Notes: generated by a model not told the origin, from the sequence alone. A DNA stretch of 48,187 bases from Phreatobacter sp. (GCF_016793595.1 NZ_JAEULY010000028.1:1-48187), one strand, 5' to 3'. Positions 7,666-16,052 are shown, counted from the stretch's first letter. Translations and numbers: made by a program.

Positions 7666-8496
7666 ATGCGCCGGATGGGGTGGATCCTCGCCGTGGCGGC
7701 CGTGGCGGCCACATGCGCGGGGATTGCGGGGGTGACCGCACAGCCGCAGGACGACAGCGAGCGCGAGATAGAGCGCTATCGCGCCATGATCAACGATCCC
7801 ATGGCCAATCCCGGCTATCTCGCGGTCGATCGCGGCGAGGCCCTGTGGGGTCAGGCCCGCGGCACGAAGAATGTCTCGCTGGAGACCTGCGATCTTGGTG
7901 AAGGGCCGGGCAAGCTCGAAGGCGCCTTCGCCAGGCTGCCGCGCTTCTTCGCCGATGCCGACAAGGTCATGGATCTCGAGCAGCGGCTGCTCTGGTGCAT
8001 GGACAAGATTCAGGGCCTCGACACCGCCGATGTGATTCGCCGCCGCTTCTCCGGTCCGGGCCGCGCCTCCGACATGGAGGATCTCGTGGCCTTCATCGCC
8101 AACAAGTCGAACGGCATGGCCATCCAGCCGCAGACCACGCACCCTCGCGAGCGCGAGATGCTGGCCATGGGCGAGGCCATGTTCTACCGCCGCGCCGGCG
8201 TCATGGATTTCTCCTGCGCAACCTGCCATGCCGAGCCCGGCAAGCGGATTCGGCTGCAGGGCCTCCCCGACTTCTCGACGCCCGGCAAGGCCGCGCAGGA
8301 GACGATGGGCTCCTGGCCGACCTACCGCGTCTCGCAAAGCGCGCTGCGTACCATGCAGCATCGTCTCTGGGACTGCTTCCGCCAGCAGCGCTGGCCGGAG
8401 CCGAACTACGGCGCCGACGGGCTGACCGCGCTCACCATGTATCTCAACCAACAGGCGGCGGGCGGCGAGATCAACGTCCCCTCCATCAAGCGCTGA
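7666..8496 (+). CDS. soxA: SoxA, monoheme subunit of the SoxAX cytochrome
   Basis: SoxAX oxidatively joins thiosulfate to the SoxY cysteine in the periplasm. The 276-residue protein has a signal peptide (cleavage near VTA-Q, residue 25), one heme motif CATCH at residues 184-188, and C237 in RLWDCFRQQRWPEP, the position of the persulfide cysteine that ligates the active-site heme. The N-terminal domain has no CxxCH but keeps C75 and C111, which form a disulfide in monoheme SoxA proteins such as that of Starkeya novella. The start at 7666 follows AGGGAGGA at five bases; the frame stays open upstream but lacks such a site. soxX follows after 11 bp. Confidence 0.93.
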   Translation: MRRMGWILAVAAVAATCAGIAGVTAQPQDDSEREIERYRAMINDPMANPGYLAVDRGEALWGQARGTKNVSLETCDLGEGPGKLEGAFARLPRFFADADKVMDLEQRLLWCMDKIQGLDTADVIRRRFSGPGRASDMEDLVAFIANKSNGMAIQPQTTHPREREMLAMGEAMFYRRAGVMDFSCATCHAEPGKRIRLQGLPDFSTPGKAAQETMGSWPTYRVSQSALRTMQHRLWDCFRQQRWPEPNYGADGLTALTMYLNQQAAGGEINVPSIKR

Positions 8497-8507
8497 GCGA
8501 GGCGGCC

Positions 8508-9125
8508 ATGAAGCTCTTTCGTTTCGCCCTCGCCGGTGGCCTGCTGATCGCCGCCACCTCCGCCATCGCACAGGACCGGCCGCAGGCCGATGCCGCCCGC
8601 ATCGACACGATGATGCGCGCCATGTTCTCGCGCGTATCGCCGGAATGGCAGGCGCGCGCCCGGCTCGACGACACCCAACGCGCCTGCACCGAGCGCCGCA
8701 ACCAGGTTTCGGCCGCGGAGGCCGACGCCATCCAGGCGCGTGAGCGCGCCACCGTCGTCCTGCCGCCCGACGGCAATTTCCTCGGTGACTGGCGCAAGGG
8801 CTTCCAGGTCGCCAATAACGGCCGCGGCGGGCAGTTCTCCGATCCTGCCGGCACGGTGGCGGGCGGCAATTGCTTCGCCTGCCACCAGATGGACCCGAAG
8901 GAGGTCAGCTACGGCACGCTCGGCCCGAGCCTGGCGGCCTATGGGCGGGACCGGAACTATGATCCCGAACTGATCCGCGACGCCTATATCAAGATCTACA
9001 ATTCGCAGGCTGCGGTCGCCTGTTCCAACATGCCGCGCTTCGGTGCGATGAAAGTGCTGACCATCGACCAGATCAAGGACGTCCTCGCCTATCTGTTCGA
9101 CCGGCAATCGCCCGTGAACCAGTGA
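8508..9125 (+). CDS. soxX: SoxX, cytochrome c subunit of SoxAX
   Basis: SoxX is the smaller electron-accepting partner of SoxA. The 205-residue product has a signal peptide (MKLFRFALAGGLLIAATSAIA, then Q22), a heme motif CFACH at residues 122-126 with the preceding GTVAGGNCFACH pattern typical of SoxX, and the axial methionine M175 in CSNMPRFG. The stretch of about 100 residues between signal peptide and heme domain is longer than in the shortest SoxX proteins and looks helical. Its start lies 11 bp after soxA, so both are in one transcript. The order A then X is the reverse of the common soxXA order. Confidence 0.92.
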   Translation: MKLFRFALAGGLLIAATSAIAQDRPQADAARIDTMMRAMFSRVSPEWQARARLDDTQRACTERRNQVSAAEADAIQARERATVVLPPDGNFLGDWRKGFQVANNGRGGQFSDPAGTVAGGNCFACHQMDPKEVSYGTLGPSLAAYGRDRNYDPELIRDAYIKIYNSQAAVACSNMPRFGAMKVLTIDQIKDVLAYLFDRQSPVNQ

Positions 9126-9154
9126 GCATCAGGTCGCGGCTGACTAGGCTTCGT

Positions 9155-9173
9155 CGATAGGTTATATATCGAT
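9155..9173. promoter_or_regulatory. Candidate SoxR operator upstream of soxS
   Basis: CGATAGGTTATATATCGAT contains the inverted arms CGATA (9155-9159) and TATCG (9167-9171) and ends one base before the soxS start codon. The 10-mer ATATATCGAT (9164-9173) is identical, on the opposite strand, to 7567-7576 in the soxY/soxA promoter region. Binding here would block transcription start or initiation complex formation for soxS-soxR-soxT, giving autoregulation of the repressor. The regulator assignment is inferred. Confidence 0.6.
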
Positions 9174-9174
9174 T

Positions 9175-9588
9175 ATGGAATATGTCCGCCGCCTCGCTCT
9201 TGCCCTGCTCCTGATCGGGTCGCTCGCGCCGTCCGGCGGCGCGCGCGCAGCCGAGCTGCTCATGTTCGAACGCGCCGGCTGCCCCTGGTGCGCCCGCTGG
9301 AACCGCGAGGTCGCCCCCGGCTATGTCCGCTCGGAGGAAGGCGAATATGCCCCGCTTCGGCGGATCGATCTCGACCGCGAGAGCCATCCCCGCGATATCG
9401 CCTTCAAGACACCGGTCCGGTTCACGCCGACCTTCGTGCTGGTCGATCAGGGCCGCGAAATCGGCCGGCTGATCGGCTATATCGACGCGGCGACGTTCTG
9501 GGGCCTGTTCACCAAGATGGTCCGCGACCATCGCGAGGGCCGCGAGCCAGCGCCCCATAACGCCCCGATCGGGGGAAGGTCCGGCTGA
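9175..9588 (+). CDS. soxS: SoxS, periplasmic thioredoxin-like protein
   Basis: The 137-residue protein has a signal peptide (MEYVRRLALALLLIGSLAP, cleavage near ARA-A, residue 25) and a thioredoxin-like domain with the redox motif CPWC at residues 36-39 in ERAGCPWCARW. The cis-proline region is probably TPVRFTPTFVLVD. SoxS of Paracoccus pantotrophus keeps SoxYZ active by reducing its carrier cysteine. No CcdA-type SoxV is encoded in the window to supply electrons. No clear Shine-Dalgarno sequence precedes the ATG, and the operator candidate ends one base before it, so the gene may be leaderless. The stop codon overlaps the soxR ATG by one base (TGATG). Confidence 0.85.
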   Translation: MEYVRRLALALLLIGSLAPSGGARAAELLMFERAGCPWCARWNREVAPGYVRSEEGEYAPLRRIDLDRESHPRDIAFKTPVRFTPTFVLVDQGREIGRLIGYIDAATFWGLFTKMVRDHREGREPAPHNAPIGGRSG

Positions 9589-9962
9589 TGACCGCCATCG
9601 TCCCGAAGGCCGTCGAGGAAGCGCTGCGGTCCGGCGAAGAACATTCGCCGGAGCTCGAGACGCTGATGCGCAATGCGCGTGACGCCAGCGACTTCCTGAA
9701 GGCGCTCAGCCACGAGAGCCGCCTGCTGCTGCTCTGCCTGCTGGCCGAAAAGGAGCGTTCCGTCGGCGAACTCGAGAACATCCTCTCGCTGCGCCAGCCA
9801 ACCGTCTCGCAGCAGCTCGCGCGCCTGCGTTTCGACGATCTCGTCACCACCCGCCGCGACGGCAAGACCGTCTATTACAGCCTCGCCAACGAGCATGTCC
9901 GGCAGGTGATCGGCGTCATCTACGACATTTTCTGCAAGGGCGGCTCCAAGACCGCCTCCTGA
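9588..9962 (+). CDS. soxR: SoxR, ArsR-family persulfide-responsive repressor
   Basis: This 124-residue winged-helix protein carries the ArsR-type recognition region (SVGELENILSLRQPTVSQQLARL, helix around residues 69-80) and the wing DDLVTTRRDGKTVYYSL. It has only two cysteines, C50 in LLLLCLLAEKE and C116 in DIFCKGG. Their spacing of 66 residues is the same as between C41 and C107 of SqrR from Rhodobacter capsulatus, which form a polysulfide bridge that releases DNA; BigR has the same pair. Expected role: repress the sox genes until reactive sulfur species appear. The gene sits between soxS and soxT, and operator candidates lie at 7563-7579 and 9155-9173. Confidence 0.88.
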   Translation: MTAIVPKAVEEALRSGEEHSPELETLMRNARDASDFLKALSHESRLLLLCLLAEKERSVGELENILSLRQPTVSQQLARLRFDDLVTTRRDGKTVYYSLANEHVRQVIGVIYDIFCKGGSKTAS

Positions 9963-10010
9963 ACGACGAGCGGAACGGGGCCGAATCGAGCCCCGATGGG
10001 AGGAATGATG

Positions 10011-11114
10011 ATGGGTCTGCCGGCCCTTGCCGTCGGCATGATCGGGCTTGCCGTGGGCCTTGCGGCGGGCTTCACGGTCCAGCGCGCCCGGCTCTGCACG
10101 TTCGGCGCGGTCGAGGACGCGCTGGTCGGCGGCAGCTGGCGCCGCCTGAAGGCATTCGGACTGACGCTCGGCATCGCCATTCTCGGCACGCAGACGCTCG
10201 TTCTCGCCGGTTTCGACCCGACGACCACCACCTACATCCCCAGTCGTTTCGCATTGGCAGGCGCGCTCGCCGGCGCGATCATGTTCGGGCTCGGCATGGC
10301 GCTGGTCGGCACCTGCGCCTTCGGATCGCTCGTACGCCTCGGCACCGGCGATCTGCGAGCGCTGGTCACGCTGATGGTTTTCGGCGCGGTAGCCTATGCG
10401 GCGCTCCGCGGCGCGCTTGCGGGCCTGCGCATCGACGGGATCGAGCGTCTTGCCTTGCCCATGCCACAGGGCGTCGCGGGCAGCATTCCGAACATCGTGG
10501 ACACCGGCACGGGGTGGAGCCTCGCCCTGCCGCTGAGCCTGGCCGCCGCCGCCTTCCTTCTGGTCGCCGCCGGCCGCGATCAGCGCCTGCGCCATTCGCC
10601 ACGCCTCGTCACCGCCGCGGTCATTCTCGGACTTGGCGTCGTGACCGGCTGGGCCACGACCGGCCTCCTTGCCGATCCCTTCGCGGACCAGATCCGCGTC
10701 CAGAGCCTGACCTTCGTCGCACCTGTCGCGCGCGCCCTCTACGGTCTCGTCGCCAATGACGGCAGCCTGCTCGATTTTGGCGTCATGACCGTCTTCGGCG
10801 TCGCGCTCGGCGCCGGCACCTCCGCCCTGTGGGCGCGGGAATTCCGCTGGGAGGCTTTCGACGATCAGCGCGAGATGCGTCGTCATCTGCTCGGCGCCGT
10901 CCTGATGGGCCTCGGCGGCGTCCTGGCGGGCGGGTGCACGATCGGTCAGGGCCTGACCGCCGGCTCGCTGCTCGCCATTTCCTGGCCGATCACGGTCGGC
11001 GGCATGGTGCTTGGCGCCCGCATCGGTATCGCCATTCTCGTCGAGGGCTCGCTGACCGACTGGCTGCGCGCGGCGTTCAGCCGCTCCCGCGATGAGCGCG
11101 AGCCAGCCGAATAG
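10011..11114 (+). CDS. soxT: SoxT, YeeE/YedE (TsuA-like) sulfur compound transporter
   Basis: This polytopic membrane protein of 367 residues has the YeeE/YedE repeats: VQRARLCTFGAV near the start, ALVGTCAFGS in the middle and LAGGCTIGQGL near the end, each with the conserved cysteine that relays thiosulfate through the TsuA channel. About nine hydrophobic segments are visible. The family imports thiosulfate or related sulfur species, and the version found in sox clusters is called SoxT. Several ATGs lie in a row at 9996, 10005, 10008 and 10011; the last has GGAGGA at a six-base spacing. Its stop is three bases from the stop of the convergent gene on the other strand. Confidence 0.85.
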   Translation: MGLPALAVGMIGLAVGLAAGFTVQRARLCTFGAVEDALVGGSWRRLKAFGLTLGIAILGTQTLVLAGFDPTTTTYIPSRFALAGALAGAIMFGLGMALVGTCAFGSLVRLGTGDLRALVTLMVFGAVAYAALRGALAGLRIDGIERLALPMPQGVAGSIPNIVDTGTGWSLALPLSLAAAAFLLVAAGRDQRLRHSPRLVTAAVILGLGVVTGWATTGLLADPFADQIRVQSLTFVAPVARALYGLVANDGSLLDFGVMTVFGVALGAGTSALWAREFRWEAFDDQREMRRHLLGAVLMGLGGVLAGGCTIGQGLTAGSLLAISWPITVGGMVLGARIGIAILVEGSLTDWLRAAFSRSRDEREPAE

Positions 11115-11117
11115 GCA

Positions 11118-12029
11118 TCAGGCCGGCACGTAGCGGAAGGCGCTGCCGGCAATCTCGACCCGGCCGATGCCGCCCTTCGGCAGATGATAGGCCGTGAACG
11201 GCAGTTTCTCGGCGGCGAGCCTGTCCATCAGCCGCCGACGGCTCGCAGCGGCCCTGTCGCCCTCCTGGTCGAGGCCCGTCGCCCAATCCGGCCGGGCAAA
11301 GGACACGACCGGGTGGGTGAAGGCATCGCCGACGATGACGAACGGCTCGCCGCCAAGCCTGACCTCGAAGGAAACGTGACCGGGCGTATGGCCTGGCGTG
11401 TCGATGGCCGCGACGCCCGGGATCACCTCGTCGCCGGGCTTGAAGCGCTTCAGCTGCGGTTCCAGCGCCTTCAGCACGCGTTGCGCGCCGGCGGCAAAGG
11501 CCTGCCGGTCCTCGGGGAGCTTGGAGAACACGTCCGGTGCGAACCAGAAGTCCCATTCGCCCTGCGACAGGTGATAGGTTGCGTTCGCGCAGGCCGGCGT
11601 GTCGAACTCGTCGAGTGCCCCCCAGAGATGGTCGGGGTGGGCGTGGGTCAGCAGGACATGCTTGACCTTCGCCGGGTCGATGCCCGCCGCGCTCATCGAG
11701 TCCGGCAGCGCGCCTGTCGTCGGCAGGAAGTTCTTGCCGGCGCCGCAGTCGAACATCACGACCTCATCGCCCTTTGTCACGGCCGGCACGTTGAGACTGT
11801 TGGTCACGACATCGGTCGGCAGGCCCGCGCCCGTCAGGAGGGCTTCCACCTCCGCGCGCGGAGCCGCGCGTGCGAGGAACGTGCCCGGCAGCGTGATCGA
11901 CCCGTCGGACAGGATGGAGAGCTTCGCCGAGCCGAAAGCTGCCGTGGCGGTCTGCGCCGAAGCAGCGCCCGTGCCGACAGCGAGCGCCGCAGCCGAGCCC
12001 AGAACCGCTCGCCTCGATAGCCCAGCCAT
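11118..12029 (-). CDS. Exported metallo-beta-lactamase-fold hydrolase, possibly SoxH-like
   Basis: The 303-residue product has a Tat-type leader (LSRRAVLGSAAALAVGTGAASA) and the zinc motif THAHPDH at residues 128-134, plus later metal-site segments DTPGHTPGHVSF and VGDAFTH. This is the glyoxalase II/AHL-lactonase branch of the fold. Sox regions of other bacteria encode SoxH, a periplasmic protein of the same fold and unclear role, so a link to sulfur oxidation is possible. It is, however, on the opposite strand from soxT and only 9 bp downstream of yggS, with which it is probably co-transcribed. Substrate unknown. Confidence 0.78.
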   Translation of the reverse strand: MAGLSRRAVLGSAAALAVGTGAASAQTATAAFGSAKLSILSDGSITLPGTFLARAAPRAEVEALLTGAGLPTDVVTNSLNVPAVTKGDEVVMFDCGAGKNFLPTTGALPDSMSAAGIDPAKVKHVLLTHAHPDHLWGALDEFDTPACANATYHLSQGEWDFWFAPDVFSKLPEDRQAFAAGAQRVLKALEPQLKRFKPGDEVIPGVAAIDTPGHTPGHVSFEVRLGGEPFVIVGDAFTHPVVSFARPDWATGLDQEGDRAAASRRRLMDRLAAEKLPFTAYHLPKGGIGRVEIAGSAFRYVPA

Positions 12030-12038
12030 CGCCGCCTC

Positions 12039-12710
12039 CTATCCGCGCGAACCGAAGATCGCGCTGCCCACTCTGACATGGGTCGCGCCCATGGCAATGG
12101 CCACGGGATAGTCAGCACTCATGCCCATGGAGATGACCTTGAGGCCGTTGCGCCGCGCGATCGTCGTCAGCAGCGCGAAGTGCGGCGCGGGCGGCTCGTC
12201 GGCAGGCGGAATGCACATCAGCCCCTCGACGGCGAGCCCATACTGCTCGCGACAGGCCTTGACGAAGGCGTCCGCCTCCTCGGGCACGACGCCCCCCTTC
12301 TGCGGCTCCGCGCCGGTGTTCACCTGCACCAGGAAGCGCGGCGCGCGCGTCCCGCCAGCCTTCTGGATCTCCTTCTGCAGTTCGCGGGCGAGCGAGGGGC
12401 GATCCAGCGTCTCGATCACGTCGAACAGCCCGATCGCCTCCTTTGCCTTGTTCGACTGCAGCGGCCCGATCATATGGACCTGCGCATCGGGATAACGCTG
12501 TCGAAGCTCCGGCCACTTGGCCTTGGCGTCCTGCACATAATTCTCGCCGAAGACGCGCTGCCCGGCCGCCAGGACCGGCTCGATCGCCTCGGCCGGAAAA
12601 GTCTTCGACACGGCGACGAGCGCGACCGAACCGGCAGGCCGTTTCGCATCCGATTCGGCTTTGGCGATGGCGTCTTTCACCCCGGCGAGGCGGGAAACGG
12701 CGTCTGACAT
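12039..12710 (-). CDS. yggS: YggS/PLPBP family pyridoxal phosphate homeostasis protein
   Basis: YggS proteins bind pyridoxal 5'-phosphate without a known catalytic activity and buffer B6 vitamers and amino acid pools. The 223-residue protein shows the cofactor lysine in VALVAVSKTFP, then the family patterns FGENYVQDAKAKW, HMIGPLQSNKAK, GLMCIPP and HVRVGSAIFGSRG. Length matches the family. The ATG at 12710 precedes MSDAVSRLAGVKDAIA; a longer frame reaches into the leuS promoter region and lacks family similarity. It is divergent from leuS across about 180 bp. Confidence 0.92.
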   Translation of the reverse strand: MSDAVSRLAGVKDAIAKAESDAKRPAGSVALVAVSKTFPAEAIEPVLAAGQRVFGENYVQDAKAKWPELRQRYPDAQVHMIGPLQSNKAKEAIGLFDVIETLDRPSLARELQKEIQKAGGTRAPRFLVQVNTGAEPQKGGVVPEEADAFVKACREQYGLAVEGLMCIPPADEPPAPHFALLTTIARRNGLKVISMGMSADYPVAIAMGATHVRVGSAIFGSRG

Positions 12711-12892
12711 GCTGGAGGCTCCCGAACAGGCCTCCCGGCTATCACGAGCCTCGGCCGCGAGCCACCCTTCGCGCCGGTCGCTGATGCGCGGCAGCCCACC
12801 GAAGCCCGGCAAATCCTTGACCCGTCGACACCTTTCGTGTGTTGTCCGCGCTCGCTTTCAACACCCCTTTTCGGACCGCCGAACCGCCCATC

Positions 12893-15520
12893 ATGTCGAC
12901 TGAACGCTACAATGCCCGTACCGCCGAGCCGAAATGGCGCGCGGTCTGGGACGAGAAGAAGATCTTCGAGACGAAGAACGACGATCCTCGGCCGAAATAT
13001 TACGTCCTCGAGATGTTTCCTTATCCCTCGGGGCGCATCCATATGGGCCACGTGCGCAACTACACGATGGGCGACGTGGTGGCGCGCTACAAGCGCGCCA
13101 AGGGCTTCAACGTGCTGCACCCGATGGGCTGGGACGCCTTCGGCCTGCCGGCCGAGAATGCCGCCATGGCCTCCAAGGTCCACCCGAAGGAGTGGACCTA
13201 TGCCAACATCGCCACGATGAAGGCGCAGCTGAAGAGCATGGGCTTGTCGCTCGACTGGTCGCGCGAGCTCGCCACCTGCGACCCCAGCTATTATCGCCAC
13301 CAGCAGAAGCTGTTCGCCGACTTCATGCGCGCCGGTCTCGCCGAGCGGCGCTCGGCCAAGGTCAACTGGGATCCGGTCGACCAGACGGTTCTTGCGAACG
13401 AGCAGGTCATCGATGGCCGCGGCTGGCGCTCCGGCGCGCTTGTCGAACAGCGCGACCTGACCCAGTGGTTCCTCAAGATCACCGACTTTTCCGACGAGCT
13501 GCTGTCGGCGCTCGACACGCTCGACCGCTGGCCGGACAAGGTCCGGCTGATGCAGAAGAACTGGATCGGCAGATCCGAGGGCCTTCTGGTCCGCTGGGCT
13601 TTGAAGAACGGCACTGCACCCGCCGGCCATTCTGAACTCGAAATCTACACGACGCGGCCGGACACGCTGTTCGGCGCCGCGTTCATGGCGATCGCCCCCG
13701 ACCATCCGCTGGCGAAGGCTGCCGCCGAGACCAATCCTGCGCTTGCTGCCTTCTCCGACGAATGCCGGCGGATGGGCACCTCGGTCGCGACGCTGGAAAC
13801 GGCCGAGAAGCTCGGCTTCGACACCGGCATCAAAGCTGTGCATCCCTTCGATCCGTCGTGGGAGGTGCCAGTCTACGTCGCCAACTTCATCCTGATGGAC
13901 TACGGCACAGGCGCGATCTTCGGCTGCCCGTCGGGCGACGCCCGCGACATGGAGTTCGCCAACAAGTACGGCTTGCCCTTCGCGACGGTCGTGCGTCCCG
14001 CCGACGCCGGCGACGATTTCACGGTGACCGACGTTCCGCACGACGGCGATGGCGTGATGATCAATTCGCGCTTCCTGAACGGCATGACCACGGAGGCCGC
14101 CTTCGCGGAGGTCGCGAAGCGCCTCGAGGCGACCAGCCTTGGCAATGCGCCCGTGGCGACCCGCAAGGTGAATTACCGGCTGCGTGACTGGCTGATCTCC
14201 CGCCAGCGCTTCTGGGGCTGCCCGATTCCGGTGATTCACTGCGAAGCCTGCGGCTCCGTGCCCGTGCCGGATGCGGACCTGCCCGTCCTGCTGCCGGAAG
14301 ACGCCGATTTCTCGAAGCCCGGCAACCCGCTCGACCGTCATCCGACGTGGAAGCATGTCGCCTGCCCGTCCTGCGGCAAGCCTGCGCGGCGCGAGACGGA
14401 CACGATGGACACTTTCGTCGATTCGTCCTGGTATTTTGCCCGCTTCACCGACCCCTGGCGCACCGATACACCGGTCGATGCAGCCGTCTCAGACGCCTGG
14501 CTGCCCGTCGATCAGTATATCGGCGGCATCGAGCATGCGATTCTGCACCTGCTCTATTCGCGCTTCTTCTCGCGCGCCATGAAAGCGACCGGCCATGGCT
14601 CGGTCGAGGAGCCGTTCCGCGGACTGTTCACGCAGGGCATGGTCGTCCACGAGACTTACCGCGGTCCGGACGGCCAGTATGTGACGCCAGCCGAGGTGAC
14701 GATCGCCGGCGAGGGCGATCAGCGCCGCGCCGTGCTCAAGGGCTCGAATGCCGCGGTCGAGATCGGCTCGATCGAGAAGATGTCGAAGTCCAAGAAGAAT
14801 GTCGTCGATCCCGACGACATTATCGACACCTACGGCGCGGACACCGCCCGCTGGTTCATGCTGTCGGATTCGCCGCCCGAACGCGACGTCATCTGGACCG
14901 AGGCCGGCGTCGAAGGCGCCAGCCGCTTCGTGCAGCGCCTTTGGCGCATCGTCGGCGAGATCGCCGGCTTCGCAAAGGGAGCCGCTGGCAGTGACGGTGC
15001 CTTCGGCGAGGAGGCAACCGCAGTCCGCCGCGCCGCCCATCAGGCGCTCGCCGCCGTCGAGGCCGATGTCGAGCGGCTCGGCTTCAATCGCTGCGTGGCC
15101 CATATCTATACGCTGTCCAACGCGCTCGCCCGCGCGCTTGACGGGCTGCGGAACGAGGCGGCGGCCGCGCCAGACATGGTCAGCGCCCTGTCGGAGGCGG
15201 GCAGCATTCTCGTCCGTCTGGTCGCGCCGATGATGCCGCATCTCGCGGAAGAGTGCTGGACGGCGCTGGGCCATGGCGGCCTTGCCGCCGAACAGCCCTG
15301 GCCGGTCATCGACCAGACGATTCTCGTCGAGGACACGATCACCCTGCCGGTACAGGTCAACGGCAAGAAGCGCGCGGACTTGACGATCGCGCGCGGCGCG
15401 GCCCAAAAGGATATCGAGGCGGCGGCGCTGGCCCTCGACGGCGTCGCCAGGGCGCTCGAAGGCCGGCCGGTCAGGAAGATCATCGTCGTTCCGCAGAGGA
15501 TCGTGAATGTCGTCGGCTGA
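12893..15520 (+). CDS. leuS: Leucine-tRNA ligase
   Basis: LeuRS charges tRNA-Leu in the cytoplasm. The 875-residue protein has the class I signature HMGH in PSGRIHMGHVRNYT, the editing domain in the middle (TTRPDTLFGAAFMAIAPDHP), a zinc-type CPSCGK segment, the KMSKS loop in EKMSKSKKNVVDPDD, and the anticodon-binding and C-terminal domains. Length is normal. ATG at 12893 begins MSTERYNARTAEPKWR, the family N-terminus; an upstream in-frame start at 12839 adds 18 unrelated residues. It heads an operon with lptE and holA; the ends of leuS and lptE overlap by 14 bases. Confidence 0.97.
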   Translation: MSTERYNARTAEPKWRAVWDEKKIFETKNDDPRPKYYVLEMFPYPSGRIHMGHVRNYTMGDVVARYKRAKGFNVLHPMGWDAFGLPAENAAMASKVHPKEWTYANIATMKAQLKSMGLSLDWSRELATCDPSYYRHQQKLFADFMRAGLAERRSAKVNWDPVDQTVLANEQVIDGRGWRSGALVEQRDLTQWFLKITDFSDELLSALDTLDRWPDKVRLMQKNWIGRSEGLLVRWALKNGTAPAGHSELEIYTTRPDTLFGAAFMAIAPDHPLAKAAAETNPALAAFSDECRRMGTSVATLETAEKLGFDTGIKAVHPFDPSWEVPVYVANFILMDYGTGAIFGCPSGDARDMEFANKYGLPFATVVRPADAGDDFTVTDVPHDGDGVMINSRFLNGMTTEAAFAEVAKRLEATSLGNAPVATRKVNYRLRDWLISRQRFWGCPIPVIHCEACGSVPVPDADLPVLLPEDADFSKPGNPLDRHPTWKHVACPSCGKPARRETDTMDTFVDSSWYFARFTDPWRTDTPVDAAVSDAWLPVDQYIGGIEHAILHLLYSRFFSRAMKATGHGSVEEPFRGLFTQGMVVHETYRGPDGQYVTPAEVTIAGEGDQRRAVLKGSNAAVEIGSIEKMSKSKKNVVDPDDIIDTYGADTARWFMLSDSPPERDVIWTEAGVEGASRFVQRLWRIVGEIAGFAKGAAGSDGAFGEEATAVRRAAHQALAAVEADVERLGFNRCVAHIYTLSNALARALDGLRNEAAAAPDMVSALSEAGSILVRLVAPMMPHLAEECWTALGHGGLAAEQPWPVIDQTILVEDTITLPVQVNGKKRADLTIARGAAQKDIEAAALALDGVARALEGRPVRKIIVVPQRIVNVVG

Positions 15521-16049
15521 GATGTCACGTCGATCCGTTATCCGCGGCCTGTCCGTCGCGGGCCTGTCCGCGCTGCTCGGCGGCTGCTTCACGCCGCTCT
15601 ATGGCGACCCGACTGTCGTTTCGGGCGGGCGCAATGCCCAGGCGTCGCTCCGGGAGCTCGATATCCCGGAAATCAGCGGTCGCAACGGCGTCGTGCTCCG
15701 CAACGAGCTCATCTACCTGACGCAGGGCGGCGGCGGTCGCGCGGCGGCGCCAAGTCATATCCTGCGCGTCAATCTGCGCGTCGATACGGTGCCGCTGGTG
15801 CTCAATACGGCGGCCGGCCGGCCTTCGGCGCAGGCCGTGACGCTGATCGGCGACTATACGATCACGCCGGTCGGCGCGCCGCAGCCCATTCATCGCGGCT
15901 CGGCCTTCGCGACAGCATCGTTCGACCGCACGGCACAACGCCTCGCCTCCGACCGGGCCCTCATCGAGGCGCAGGAGCGCGCCGCCAAGTCGCTCGCGGA
16001 AACGATCGTCACGCAGGTTGCCGGCTGGTACGCGACCCGGCCGAGATAG
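15507..16049 (+). CDS. lptE: LptE, LPS-assembly lipoprotein
   Basis: LptE plugs the LptD barrel and helps place lipopolysaccharide in the outer membrane. The 180-residue protein has an RR-containing lipoprotein signal ending in the lipobox LLGGC (C27), followed by FTPLYG, a strongly conserved start of mature alphaproteobacterial LptE. The remainder is an LptE-like alpha/beta domain. The start at 15507 lies inside the end of leuS and has GAGG about nine bases upstream; a second ATG at 15522 follows the leuS stop but lacks a binding site. holA follows after three bases, the usual leuS-lptE-holA arrangement. Confidence 0.93.
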   Translation: MSSAEMSRRSVIRGLSVAGLSALLGGCFTPLYGDPTVVSGGRNAQASLRELDIPEISGRNGVVLRNELIYLTQGGGGRAAAPSHILRVNLRVDTVPLVLNTAAGRPSAQAVTLIGDYTITPVGAPQPIHRGSAFATASFDRTAQRLASDRALIEAQERAAKSLAETIVTQVAGWYATRPR

Positions 16050-16052
16050 GCC

